This document shows, in pieces, positions 23,049 to 51,819 of a stretch of 64,000 nucleotides of DNA. The DNA comes from Halocaridina rubra (taxonomy: Eukaryota; Arthropoda; Malacostraca; Decapoda; Atyidae). The first letter of the stretch is position 1. Every line of letters starts with the position of its first letter. The notes under the pieces are model-generated. The model worked only from the letters and a program-made list of their open reading frames with translations, was not told the origin of the DNA and did not search any database. A program made the translations under genes and the position numbers. Location of the stretch: positions 75,001-139,000 of the forward strand of contig JAXCGZ010007624.1 in the NCBI GenBank assembly GCA_037179515.1, read 5' to 3'.

Positions 23049-23171
23049 TCTAAGGAGAATTTTTGGAAAAGACATCATGAAAGTAATGCAGAGGTATATT
23101 AAAACCAGCAGAGAGCTGGATATTCATTACACATCTTTTATAATCCCTTCACATCTGACAGGTCATTACAA
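22355..23171 (+). mobile_element. Fold-back repeat unit, second copy
   Basis: AAGATTATTGTGACACCAGG opens the left arm at about 22356. The centre has GGGCTCATCATTGTTTGTAC and CTTTAAGTAACTCTTGTTC. The right arm ends at CTGACAGGTCATTAC, lacking the outermost roughly 65 bp, and joins LINE-E sequence directly. Confidence 0.82.
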
Positions 23172-23343
23172 GGGTGATAATTAATAAAATTTTAAAAATT
23201 CATGATCAAACCAGAACTAGTAATGGGTAATGGATTTATGCTTGATAAATTTAGGTTCAGAAGGGAAATTGGTGAAAATTGGCTTGGTAATACCGTAGAG
23301 TAGATAATACAGGGAACAGGATTCCTAGTAGGATAATAAATGC

Positions 23344-23345
<2 letters not shown>
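23172..23345 (+). pseudogene. CR1-like LINE-E 3' fragment
   Basis: AAAAATTCATGATCAAACCA, GATAAATTTAGGTTCAGAAG and GGTGAAAATTGGCTTGG match the minus-strand coding of 52080-52200 in inverse orientation (peptide blocks [28 protein letters not shown]). It begins at the same junction with a fold-back arm as the copy at 33972. Confidence 0.8.

Positions 23346-23346
<1 letters not shown>

Positions 23347-23427
<81 letters not shown>
23347..23427. repeat. (AT)n microsatellite
   Basis: About 80 bp between LINE-E sequence and the 273-bp tandem array. Confidence 0.97.
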
Positions 23428-23430
<3 letters not shown>

Positions 23431-24186
23431 TCATTTTTTACCCCGACCGGGACTCGAACCTAGGACTTATGATTACTAAGTCAAGGCGCTACCACTACAC
23501 CACGGAAGGTTAAAAGGAATCCAACCTTATAGCTTATATCTGCTATACTTAAGAATGAATGCATTCTAACTGAATGCCACTATGTTCATATTACAGATTC
23601 CCCAACCTCACTCGTGGCTTCATTTTAGCATTTAATTCAATTTCCAATCTCATTTGGGCCATGAAATAACCAAATTAGCACATTACATATGTGAAAACAT
23701 GAATCATTTTTTACCCCGACCGGGACTCGAACCTAGGACTTTTGATTACTAAGTCAAGGCGCTACCACTACACCACAGAAGGTTAAAAGGAATCCAACCT
23801 TATAGCTTATATCTGCTATACTTAGGAATGAACGCATTCTAACTGAATGCCACTATGTTCATATTACAGATTCCCCAACCTCTCTCGTGGCTTCATTTTA
23901 TCATTTAATTCAATTCCCAATCTCATTCGGGCCATGAAATAACCAAATAAGCACATTACATATGTGAAAACATGAATCATTTTTTACCCCGACCGGGACT
24001 CAAACCTAGGACTTATGATTACTATGTCAAGGCGCTACCACTACACCACGGAAGGTTAAAAGGAATCCAACCTTATAGCTTATATCTGCTGTACTTAGGA
24101 ATGAACGCATTCTAACTGAATGCCACTATGTTCATATTACAGATTCCCCAACCTCACTCGTGGCTTCATTTTAGCATTTAATTCAT
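23428..24186 (-). repeat. 273-bp tandem repeat with tRNA-like head, three units
   Basis: Units begin GAATCATTTTTTACCCCGAC at 23428, 23701 and 23974, exactly 273 bp apart and nearly identical. On the minus strand each contains CCGTGGTGTAGTGGTAGCGC (A box) and TAGGTTCGAGTCCCGGTCGG (B box), i.e. a tRNA-derived head about 70 bp long with a perfect GACTT/AAGTC stem but mispaired acceptor and T stems. The other 200 bp (TTATAGCTTATATCTGCTAT, TGAATGCCACTATGTTCATA) is not tRNA. Unit 3 has CTCAAACC instead of CTCGAACC, which damages its B box. Confidence 0.85.
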
Positions 24187-24268
24187 GTTTTCACATATGT
24201 AATTTTCTTATTTGGTTATTTCATGGCCCGAATGAGATTGGGAATGGAATTAAATGCTAAAATGAAGC
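24160..24268. repeat. Fold-back terminus of the 273-bp array
   Basis: The third unit stops at about 24186 in GCATTTAATTC and continues as the reverse complement of the unit's own tail: CATGTTTTCACATATGTAA, GGTTATTTCATGGCCCGAAT, ATTAAATGCTAAAATGAAGCC. This leaves an inverted repeat of about 25 bp around a spacer. Confidence 0.8.
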
Positions 24269-24289
24269 CACGCGATAAGCGAGGGATTA

Positions 24290-24292
<3 letters not shown>

Positions 24293-24378
<86 letters not shown>
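24293..24378. repeat. (AT)n microsatellite
   Basis: About 85 bp, flanked by two copies of GCGATAAGCGAGGGATTACTG. Confidence 0.97.
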
Positions 24379-42048
<17,670 letters not shown>

Positions 42049-42678
42049 ATAGTCTTAGATGTTGTGGGGCTTATGGAAGCCCAATTGATGTGGATATGTC
42101 ATTGTTACTGCTCTTTTTGCAGTATGTTGTCACCAAAGTCACCTGTGATCCAGTTATAGAGGATATGTGTTTGGTAAGAATGAGAAAGGGGAGCTAGAAT
42201 GACTGGGGTGTGTGTATCATAATGTGAAAACCATATAGGGCTAAGGACTGAGAATTTCACAGTGACAGCCCGGTAGAAGTATCCATATTAATATGATAAA
42301 AAAAAAATTTACCAAGCTTTTATAAGGATTCAGATATTAAGTGGCTTTATATACATTCTAGCTGATAGCGTACTCCTAATCAAGAAATCTTTTACACCTG
42401 CAGAAGCCCTATGCTATTTTTGGATAACTTGACAAAAATCCATATGGAGTTTTATCTTTTTCTCACCTGTTGTGCATATAGTTATGTTCAATTGGTAGAA
42501 TTTTATTTTCTACCTGTCTATAATTTGAGTCTTTTGATATTGAGTATATTCTATGGAATGACAGTACATGAGAAGCCTTATTATTACACAAAGAAATCAG
42601 AATCAATATTATATACTTCTGTATCTTATGCATTTGTCAGCATGTTTTAAATGCTGCCTACACATTAGAAAAAAGGTA

Positions 42679-42761
42679 AATAAAAATTGTACGACTGCAT
42701 GGACTTATTACCTTCATCTCTGAAACGGAGGCAAACCATATTATAAAAAAAGTTTAATAAA
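42679..42761 (+). promoter_or_regulatory. Candidate FAF1 polyadenylation signals
   Basis: AATAAA occurs at 42679-42684 and at 42756-42761, about 630 and 710 bp after the FAF1 stop. The second is followed by a T-rich run at 42780-42792. Either could end the transcript. Confidence 0.45.
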
Positions 42762-43149
42762 GCATATGAACTTCAGTATCTTTTTTTTTTTCTAATTTTT
42801 ATCCTCATCTTTACTCAATGCATCTCTTTTAATCAATTGCATTACTGGTAAAATACATAAATTTTACTATTGAGAGCAGGATGGCCCCACTTCCTGACAC
42901 ACTGCCTCTATTAATCCAGTTATTCAGCGGTTATTGTTGCTTAAAAGAGAAATATTAGGAAGGTAGGGCTTGCCAGTCCATAACCCCTTTTTTATTTATT
43001 AGTTGGATACTATTTGTGAGGTTTTCTCATGATTGGTGCTCTTTCTATTCTCTAACCCCTTTAGAAAATTTTTTAGATAATCTGATTCAAAATCTTCCAT
43101 CCAGGCTCAAGGTTCTTATAATCCAACACACCTGCTAGTATGGATAATC

Positions 43150-43435
43150 CAGTCATGGATGTATCGTCTCCATACCAAACACAAAAAGATACTTTTTTGT
43201 TGGGGTTCCAGCACGTGGGTGATGAAAATCAAGGGAACTGGACTTTTGGCCAAGAGAGCCATTCATGATTATCAACCCTCAAAGATACAGATCCCTCACA
43301 CAGATGTTTATGATATAATTGGAACTTTTAATCTAAATAAGTGGAAAACCCACTGGAGCAGTTTGCCGTACAATTTTAATCTTAAATCTGTCAAAGACTG
43401 TCTCTCGCTGGTGTATGTCTGCATCAAATCGTAGA
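43150..43435 (+). pseudogene. LINE RNase H-domain fragment
   Basis: Encodes CWGSSTWVMKIKGTGLLAKR, resembling 'CWVPSHVGIkGNE.AD.aAKra' at the end of RNase H in Jockey/R1-type LINEs, followed by QIPHTDVYDIIGTFNLNKWK and WSSLPYNFNLKS as in the downstream tail. The GNE and AD motifs are lost. A short orphan fragment. Confidence 0.6.
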
Positions 43436-43796
43436 ATTGGAATAGTCTTAATGAAGTTGTAAACGGGGTGACAATAACGAAACAAAGAAGCTGTTTTTCC
43501 CATTAGAATTAATGTCATCAGCATCTAATCAGGACCACCCATCCTACGTCTATGTCTTATTTTATTTACAAACCCCCATAAAATGAGAAGTTATACATAA
43601 ACATATTGTCTTGAATATATTTCAAGACAGTTTATTTCTACGTTCTTGAATATATTTCAAGACAGTTTATTTCTACGTTCTTGAATATATTTCAAAACAG
43701 TTTATTTCTACGCACATATGTAAGTGTTGTTTTGTATGATAGTTTTGTTTATTGTAGTTTAAGTGCGTGTATGTAGATTTACAGACATTGTATGTA

Positions 43797-45095
43797 CAGT
43801 GTTACCTCGGTTATTCGCGCTTCTTGGTTCGCGTTCTCACTCTATCGCGGTTTTTTTTTTATAAATTATTATTTTATTTTATGGGTATACGCAAAAATAT
43901 TAAAATATTGAAAAAAAAAATTTTCAGTATTTTCATTTTTTTATTGAAATTTACGTTGCATGCTGTTATTTATAATGTAAAGGGTGTTTTTTTAACAGTG
44001 CAGGGAGAGTTTATACAGTTCGTAAACGAAAAAATAATTGTAAATGAGTATGTGTGTCACGTCATCATCACCTCATTCATCGTAATTTTATCTATCACTT
44101 TCATAAAAATTTACTTTGCTTGCTGTTATTTATAATGTAAAGGGTGTTTTTTTAACAGTGCAGGGAGGGTTTATACAGTATGTAAACGAAAAAATAATTG
44201 TAAATGAGTATGTATGTCACGTCATTATCACTTCATTCACCGTAATTTTATCTATCACATTCATAAAAATTTACGTTGCTTGCTGTTATTTATAATGTAA
44301 AGGGTGTTTTTTTAACAGTGCAGGGAGGGTTTATACAGTACGTAAACGAAAAAATAATTGTAAATGAGTATGTATGTCACGTCATTATCACCTCATTCAC
44401 CATAATTTTATCTATCACTTTCATAAAAATTTACGTTGCTTGCTGTTATTAATAATGTAAAGGGTCTTTTTTTAACAGTGCAGGGAGGGTTTATACAGTA
44501 CGTAAACGAAAAAATAATTGTAAATGAGTATGTATGTCACGTCATTATCACCTCGTTCATCGTAATTTTATCTATCACTTTCATAAAAATTTACGTTGCT
44601 TGCTGTTATTTATAATGTAAAGGGTGTTTTTTTAACAGTGCAGGGAGGGTTTATACAGTACATAAACGAAAAAATAATTGTAAATGAGTATGTATGTCAC
44701 GTCATTATCACCTCATTCACCGTAATTTTATCTATCACTTTCATAAAAATTTACGTTGCTTGCTGTTATTTATAATGTAAAGGGTGTTTTTTTAACAGTG
44801 TAGGGAGGGTTTATACAGTATGTAAACGAAAAAATAATTGTAAATGAGTATGTATGTCACGTCATTATCACTTCATTCACCGTAATTTTATCTATCACAT
44901 TCATAAAAATTTACGTTGCTTGCTGTTATTTATAATGTAAAGGGTGTTTTTTAACATTGCAGGTAGGGTTTATACAGTGTAAATGTAAAAATATATTAAA
45001 ATATCTATGTACATATAGGCGGATTCTACTTCGCGGATTTCCTGGTTCGCGCCGGGTTACGGAACCGATCTACCGCGATAAGTGAGGCAACACTG
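43797..45095. mobile_element. Tigger-ended non-autonomous element inside the BEL LTR
   Basis: CAGTGTTACCTCGGTTATTC at the left and CTACTTCGCGGATTTCCTGG ... GCGATAAGTGAGGCAACACTG at the right, with TA on both sides (43795-43796, 45096-45097). The undamaged right LTR reads straight through this site (TGTATGTATACTTATTC at about 49043), proving the insertion. The interior is almost entirely a 160-bp tandem array, with no transposase. Confidence 0.93.
43951..45000. repeat. 160-bp tandem array, seven units, exact period
   Basis: The motif TTACGTTGCTTGCTGTTATT recurs at 43951, 44111, 44271, 44431, 44591, 44751 and 44911, exactly 160 bp apart. Each unit contains AATGTAAAGGGTGTTTTTTT, AACAGTGCAGGGAGGGTTTA, GAAAAAATAATTGTAAATGA and CACGTCATTATCACCTCATT. 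The last unit is cut short at about 45000. Single diverged units lie at 18640 and 19030-19320 in other elements of the family. Confidence 0.95.
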
Positions 45096-46820
45096 TATAC
45101 TTATTCAATTATATAAAATTTATGCATATGAATCCTTATTCATTTATATTATGTATAATAATTCTTATGCATAGTGTATGTATAGCTCCAAAGTCAAGAG
45201 TGAAATCTGCTTTGGTAAGCTCTCTGCCAATCAATCTTTTACCGCATCATGATAACGTTGATTACTTTGTGTAAAGAGAGAGTTCTTCACAATTATGATT
45301 GTCCACGTGGTCAGAACATGATTTTTCTTGTTCTGAATGAACGATATATTTAATGTCATTGTGAAATTTTGTTCTAATGTTTATGTAAAATGTGAATGAT
45401 AGAGTTAGCGCTTTGTTTTATTTGTGAGTTTATTCTTAGTTGTCCTCGTGAGATGCTACAAGACACTCATGTTTACTGTGTTTATTGACAGTAATTATAA
45501 GTTTGCTAATGAGTAATTAGTTGCTGTCGTGAGATGCTACGAGGCACTCATGTTTACTGTGTTTATTGACAGTACATATAAGCTTGTTAATGAGTAATTA
45601 GTTACTCTCGTGAGGCACTACGAGTAACTCAAGTAGAAGAACATGGTAGAGATACGTGAATCAGAAGATATTTGAGTTTGATTTGGAGTCCCGTGATTGC
45701 TGACGACATTTGGGTTTTCCGAATAGATGAGTACAGATTTAACTTATTTCTAACAATATTTATAACTATGTGTGAAGGACAGAATGAGCTCATTTAATTG
45801 AACACTCATAGGTAGAATGTATGTTGGAAAATTTATTATTCTGTATGAGGAAGTTTTACTTTAAGGTGAGGAGAGTTTATTTAATCGTTCACATATCAAC
45901 AGTTCACAAACCCCCCTATTATATATATGCATGTAATATTAATTATATTTTATTGGTAGAGGATTTTAATTTTGAGATCGCTTGTAGGCCTCTACCGAAG
46001 CCGTGTCAGGATTTCCGAATTTAGGGGGTTATAAGATCGAAGGGCAAAAACACTTAGGAAATCCTCCACATCTTTTGGTCCTTCGAACCGGATGAGAATT
46101 GGTGTGGTAATGGTGAAAATAGTGTACATTTTAGATAAACTCCTGCCTTGTAAGAAGTTATTGTAAAACTCTACGGTTAAAATCGTCCATATTTCAGCGA
46201 GAAAAAAAAAAGGAAGAGTTGCATGTATTTGCATGAATTTTGTGAATATAACTTTGAAAGTTAAGTGGTTGTTGAAATAAATAAGAGTATCTTTTTCCCG
46301 CGTGGATAAAGTGTTTCTCTCTCTGTGAAAACGAAATATACTTTCGTAGTTGAGCGTCCATTAAGTAAATTGGAAATTAGTACCCAATTTCGGCTGAACA
46401 GTGGTTTTTAGGGATTTGTGTGTTTACATATTTCCCATTTAACGATGTCTAGAATGTCGTATTGTTTTCTCTGTTTACGTCAATAAACAAAAGATAGTGA
46501 CCCACCTACTGCTGGGTGCACAGTGTCGTTTATTGGAGGAACAGTGTGGTTTACGTTACACATTCCTTTTACTGTTACTGACTTAAGAGTGTCATTTAGT
46601 CGATGAATAGTGTGTTTTACACTTTATGGATTGGTGTCATAATTGACGAAATTGAATAAGTATGTTATCTTGAAATTTTGGAAGATTGTCTTATGATACT
46701 CTTTACAGAGTGAATACTTGTTACATTGTGGATGCATAAAGAAGATCGTGGATTCTTTGATGATGAAATTGCATCAACTATTTGTTTGTTGATCTCTTAT
46801 GTTCCATTTGCTTTCTCAAT

Positions 46821-47552
46821 ATGTCTGTTAAACCTGAGGCATTAAAACGTCTTCGGGAGTTGGCTCAGCGTGATTGTGTTCAGTGTCAAACAGAACTTGC
46901 CAAAGATGATGAGACACTTGTTACTTATTTAGAAAGATGTCATCTTACGGTAACAGAAAGATTCGGAAGATATAATAGGAAATATGAGGAATATGTCGAA
47001 TATAAGCCCCTTAAAAGGGATTCTGAAGAGGAGGATACAGAACATGACAATCTAGCTGAAACAGTAAATGATATTAGCTTAACTGTCCTAGAACGGATTC
47101 GTAGGTTAGGAACTAAGAAGAGTACTAGAGCTCCTAGTTCCGAGAGTTCAAGCCTCCCCAGTGGACAACCCACACCTAAATTTCCTGAAGTAAAAATACC
47201 ACAGTTCTCTGGAAACTATGATGAATGGCACGAGTTTTGGGATACATTTGATAGTTTAGTACATAGTGCTTCTATGTCAACTATGACAAAGTTTACCATC
47301 TTGAGAAGTGCCCTTAAAGGAGATGCCAAAGACACCATAAAGGGATATCCTGTTGCTAGTGAGAGTTATGATGAATGCCTTCAACAGCTACAAGCTGTTT
47401 ATGCAAGCAAGGACAGGATTGTACGAAATTTAATGGGGAAATTGGTAAAAATACCAACTCCCTCTTCTTCTTACCCATCACTTTTTAAGTTCAAGCAGGA
47501 AGTAGAAGCCATTACCAGAAGTCTGAAAAATTATAGACATGGAGAACACTGA
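46821..47552 (+). pseudogene. BEL/Pao gag, N-terminal part
   Basis: From ATG 46821 the frame runs about 243 codons: MSVKPEALKRLRELAQ, a glutamate-rich middle, then FPEVKIPQFSGNYDEWHEFW (the DUF1759-type Gag core of Pao elements) with FTILRSALKGDAKDTIKGYP and LQAVYASKDRIVRNLM. It ends by frameshift at about 47550 and continues in another frame to 47763. Confidence 0.88.
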
Positions 47553-48450
47553 TTGGTTGTTTTCAGAACTTGTGATAATGAAATTACCAGAAGATGTAGA
47601 GAACTGGATTAGCATGAAAATAGACACAAAATATCCTACATTTGAAACCCTCTTTAATGAACTGGGAAAATATGTATATCATATAGAAGCCAACAACACT
47701 AAAGGTAACACAAAGGTAGAGACCCAAACCTCCCAGAGAGATGAGACCCAGTCCTTTAAATAGAGTGTAGGTAGTTATGGTGCTACTGCAAAGGTAATAA
47801 ATAGTAAATCAGAATGTGTATTCTGTGGTTGGCAAAGTCATAAAAAACAAAAAGTAGTAAGCATAAATGAACGCAGAGACAAATTGTGAGACAGTAACGA
47901 ATGTCTGAGATGTACTATGTCAGGGCATTATGCAAATAATTGCTACACCCAGTTAAACTGTAATAAGTGTAAGAAAAATGGTCATCATGCAGCCTTGTGT
48001 TACAAACAAGAATCAAATTTTCGTAGAAGGTTTGAAGAACCTACATATCTGAATGAACAATCAGAAAATGGTTCAAAATTAATAGATGAGTCAAGCAATG
48101 AGCAAGAACATTCTGACTCAGAAAAGGACAAGAAACATGTTGGTGTGATGACTATGAATGCTGTACAAAGGCAAATGGTGAAGCCGAGTTTACCTGCATG
48201 TGCTCTGCCTACTGTAAGTGGAAAAGTAAGCAGCTCAAAGGGAAATTTTTGGGTAAGCACTAGGTTATTCTTTGATACAGGTTCCCAGTGTTCCTTTATA
48301 ACTGGGGAATTAGCTGAAAGGCTTAAATTGAGCCCAGTAGATGAAATGTCTCTTGGTATTGATGCATTTTGTTCTGAGACAAAGAAAGGAATTTTTCCTG
48401 TTGTAAATGTAGTTATTAAATTGGGGAAGAGAAGATCCAGAGTTAAATGA
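47539..48450 (+). pseudogene. BEL/Pao gag C-terminus, zinc knuckles and protease
   Basis: KLPEDVENWISMKIDTKYPT (47580-47640) continues Gag and stops at 47761. After several stops, SGHYANNCYTQLNCNKCKKN with GHHAALC (47920-48000) are the zinc-knuckle motifs, and RLFFDTGSQCSFITGELAER (48260-48320) is the retroviral-type aspartic protease with its DTG active site. The frame stops at 48448-48450. Confidence 0.85.
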
Positions 48451-48465
48451 TTCGTAGTTGATGAT

Positions 48466-48879
48466 ATGGTAATTAGCATCCACACTCCAGGACTAGCAAA
48501 GGCTGGAAATGTGTTAAAGTCTCATGGTCACAAGTTGGCCGATGAGGATAGGTCTCCTAAAGACACAATCTTTAGTTTAATCTGGAATGTTAATACAGAC
48601 AAGTTGTTTTTGAAAGATCTGAAGGCTAGAGATGAAGTGTTGACCAAACAGAAACTTCTGTCACTGATGAGTATAGTTATTAACCTCTTTGGTCTAATTT
48701 CACCCTTACTAAGAAGAGGAAAAATTCTTATTCAGAGAGCCTGGTCTGAAAAGCTCTTTTGGGAATACCTATTGTCAGAAGCATGCAAAGAGGAATCATC
48801 AAATTATGAAAGATCAGAACGTCAAACTGCCCAAAGCGTTGAAGAATCGTGGGTATGTTTAATCATTGATGCTAAATAG
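48466..48879 (+). pseudogene. BEL/Pao pol remnant after internal deletion
   Basis: ISIHTPGLAKAGNVLKSHGH begins the piece, then LTKQKLLSLMSIVINLFGLI and SPLLRRGKILIQRAWSEKLF, the 'tKR.lLs.ia.lfDPLGfisPv..raKillQ.lW' block that normally follows the RT/RNase H region in Pao elements. No YVDD motif lies between protease and this block, so roughly the RT is deleted. Confidence 0.82.
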
Positions 48880-48929
48880 TAGCCCTGATAGGGAGACCCC
48901 CCCTTTTTCTTTTTTGGAGGGGCCCAGGA

Positions 48930-50034
48930 TGTCTTGAATATATTTCAAGACAGTTTATTTCTACGTACATATGTAAGTGTTGTTTTGCGTGATAGTTTTG
49001 TTTATTGTAGTTTAAGTGCATGTATGTAGATTTACAGACATTGTATGTATACTTATTCAATTATATAAAATTAATGCATATGAATACTTATTCATTTATA
49101 TTATGTATAATAATTCTTATGCATAGTGTATGTATAGCTCCAAAGTTGAGAGCAAAATCTGCTTTGGTAAGCTCTCTGCCAATTAATCTTTTACTGCATC
49201 ATGATAACATTGATTACTTTGTGTAAACAGAGAGTTCTTCACAATTATGATTGTCCACGTGGTCAGAACATGATTTTTCTTGTTCTGAATGAACGATATA
49301 TTTAATGTCATTGTGAAATTTTGTTCTAAGTTTATGTAAAATGTGAACGATAGAGTTTGCGCTTTGTTTTATTTGTGAGTTTATTCTTAGTTGTCCTCGT
49401 GAGATGCTACGAGACACTCATGTTTACTGTGTTTATTGACAGTACTTATAGTTTGCTAATGAGTAATTAGTTGCTGTCGTGAGATGCTACGAGGCACTCA
49501 TGTTTACTGTGTTTATTGACAGTACATATAAGCTTGTTAATGAGTAATTAGTTACTCTCGTGAGGCACTACGAGTAACTCAAGTAGAAGAACGTGGTAGA
49601 GATACGTGAATCAGAAGATATTCGAGTTTGATTTGGAGTCCCGTGATTGCTGACGACACTTGGGTTTTCCAGACAGATGAGTACAGATTTAACTTATTTC
49701 TAACAATATGTATAACTATATGTGAAAGACAGAATGAGCTCATTTAATTGAACACTCGAAGGTAGAATGTATGTTGGAAAATTTATTATTCTGTATGTGG
49801 AAGCTTTACTTTAAGGTGAGGAGAGTTTATTTAATTATTCACATATCAACAGTTCACAAACCCCCTTATTATATATTTGCATGTATGTTTATGCATGTAA
49901 TATTAATTATATTTCATTGGTAGAGGATTTTAATTTTGAGATCGCTTGTAGGCCTCTACCGAAGCCGTGTCAGGATTTCCGAATTTAGGGGGTTATAAGA
50001 TCGAAGGGTAATAACACATAGGAAATCCTCCACA
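48930..50034 (+). repeat. BEL/Pao element: right LTR
   Basis: 1105 bp from TGTCTTGAATATATTTCAAG to AATCCTCCACA, uninterrupted. It differs from the left LTR by scattered substitutions and small indels (for example an extra ATGTTTATGCATGT block near 49883). It contains two copies each of CGTGAGATGCTACGAG and TTTACTGTGTTTATTGACAG. Confidence 0.92.
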
Positions 50035-50154
50035 CATATGTTAATATAAATTCAAAATACCAATAGAGGAAAGAAAACGAAAATTAAGTTAAATGCATGT
50101 AATAATACTGTATAATTAAAGGAAAATGTGTAGTCACAGTACAGGTACAGGTAA

Positions 50155-51650
50155 CTCAATATCAGTGGCACTAAGTATCATATTTAAAAAGTCACTGGAG
50201 TCGGGGGAGATTCCATGATGCTGGAAACAAGCAAATGTGATACCTATCTTCAAAAAGGGAAGGAGGGATACGGCTCTGAACTATAGACCAGTTTCCTTGA
50301 CCAGCATAGTTTGCAAAGTTATGGAGAAACTACTAAGGAAACATATCTCTCTTCACTTGGAATCCTTCAACTTTTTGTCAGTGAGGCAACATGGCTTCAG
50401 AGAAGGTAGATCAACAGTAACAAACTTATTAGAATTTTATGACGAGGTAAGCCGAATCTTACAGGAAAGAGAGGGCTGGGCAGATTGCATATTCCTAGAC
50501 TTCCAGAAAGCGTTTGACACTGTTCCACATGGGAGAGTTATTAGGAAGCTGCAAGCAATGGCTAGAATAGGTGGAAATGTTTTGGAATGGATAAAAACTT
50601 ACTTAGAAGGAAGGGAACAGAGGGTTAGAGTAAGACACTCAGTGCCTGAATGGAGAAGAGTTAGTAGTGGAGTGCCACAGGGTTCAGTTTTAGGGCCACT
50701 TTTGTTCCTTGTATATGTAAATGACCTACCAGAGTCTGTAAATTCATTCATGAATATGTTTGCAGATGATGCAAAGATTGTGAAAAAAGTAAAAAACGAG
50801 AACAATGGCAGAGAACTTCAGGAGGATCTAAATAATCTGCATGAGTGGTCAGAAAAGTGGATAATGAAATTCAATACTTCAAAATGTAAGGTAATGAGAA
50901 TGGGTACAAGTGCAAGAAGGCCCAAGCTTGACTACTCAGTGGCTGGAGTACAACTTCAAGAGACAGAAAATGAGAGAGAACTAGGAGTAAACATACTGGC
51001 AGATTTGTCTCCAGAAATACATATAAATGGCATAGTAAGGGAAGCATATGCATTCTTATCAAATGTAAGGGTAGCCTTCAGGCACATGGACAAGGAAATG
51101 TTCAGAAATATTTATGTAACCTATGTGAGGCCAAAACTCGAATATGCAGCCCCCTTTTGGAATCCGCACTTGAAAAAGCACATAGCTAAGCTTGAAAAAG
51201 TTCAAAGACATGCCACGAAACTGGTGCCAGAAATACGCAATCTCAGTTATGATGAGAGGCTGAGGGAATTAGACTTACCATCACTCGAAGCTAGAAGATT
51301 GAGGGGGGATATGGTGACAGTCTTTAAATTCCTTCATGGTTATGATAGAGTGGATAGGGATCGATATTTTGATATGGCTGGCTCTAAAACTTGAGGTCAT
51401 AGTTTGAAGCTTCGTAAGAAAACTTCTTTGCAGGATGTAAGGAAATACTTTTTCAGTGTAAGAGTAGTTGATAATTGGAATTGGCTAAGCGAGGAGGTAG
51501 TTAATGCTATCTCAATCCATAGTTTTAAGGACAGGTATAATAAGTATCACTAAGTATAAAATGGAACCGATCAGGAGACGGGAAGATACGAGCTTTGGGC
51601 TCTTTCCCGTAAACACAATTAGGTAATCACAATTGGGTAATCACCTGTGG
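50155..51650 (+). pseudogene. LINE-A copy 3, 5'-truncated
   Basis: Begins inside the RT thumb-side linker (AACTCAATATCAGTGGCACT) and runs to the 3' UTR. A 385-codon open stretch 50237-51394 holds the full RT set (NYRPVSLTSIVCKVMEKLL, FLDFQKAFDTVPHG, GVPQGSVLGPLLFLVYVNDL, FADDAK). TGA at 51392-51394 replaces an Arg codon (SKT*GHS), after which the frame continues to YNKYH at about 51552. 5' truncation is typical of LINE insertion. It ends CACAATTAGGTAATCACAAT plus a partial second tail repeat. Confidence 0.9.
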
Positions 51651-51819
51651 GCTCAGCATACATAGGCAGCAGACGATGGTTGGGGAGAGGGGGTAGCTAA
51701 GCTCTGATGGAAGTCGATAGGGTGGAGGAGGCTGATGGTGTGTCGGGATTATCAGGCTATGGTCTCTTGACGAATTAATCTATTTTTTTTTCTGTCTGCT
51801 GCAGAATTTCTTAAGTAAG

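Larger units (their letters stand above)
22272..24292. mobile_element. Tigger-ended composite: fold-back, LINE tail, tandem tRNA-like repeats
   Basis: Left end CAGTAATCCCTTGCTATATC with GCGGTTCACCTATCACAGAT. A short matching right end, CGCGATAAGCGAGGGATTACTG, closes at 24292 and is followed by TA. Between them lie a fold-back unit, a CR1-like 3' fragment, an (AT)n array and a 273-bp tandem array. The right end lacks the longer CTACTTCGCGG... part seen in sister copies, so the pairing of these ends is inference. Confidence 0.5.
43607..46070 (+). repeat. BEL/Pao element: left LTR (interrupted)
   Basis: Begins TGTCTTGAATATATTTCAAG and ends AAATCCTCCACA, matching the right LTR (48930-50034) along its length apart from a 1.3-kb insertion (43797-45095) and a 35-bp block present three times here (43610, 43645, 43680) but once on the right. 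The flanking CATAT at 43602-43606 is repeated after the right LTR. Confidence 0.92.
43607..50034 (+). mobile_element. BEL/Pao LTR retrotransposon, complete ends but defective
   Basis: Two LTRs, 5-bp target duplication CATAT (43602-43606, 50035-50039), a primer-binding-like segment TTTGGTCCTTCGAACCGGAT right after the left LTR (about 46074), gag and protease remnants, and a purine tract GGAGGGGCCCAGGA before the right LTR. The RT catalytic region, RNase H and integrase are missing: the protease is followed after about 150 bp by a segment matching the part just after RNase H. It could only move if helped by another copy. Confidence 0.9.

Noticed and set aside
23440..23512. Possible tRNA gene on the minus strand (and its two repeats)
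   Set aside because: Acceptor and T stems contain mismatches, the anticodon loop is too long, and the sequence recurs within a 273-bp tandem unit.
23428..24190. CRISPR-like array
   Set aside because: Units are 273 bp and identical throughout with no short repeat/unique spacer pattern; the genome is eukaryotic.
43951..45000. CRISPR or gene-family array
   Set aside because: Contiguous 160-bp non-coding units without spacers, inside transposon ends.
46940..47173. Antisense frame over BEL gag
   Set aside because: Shadow of the Gag frame, with no domain.
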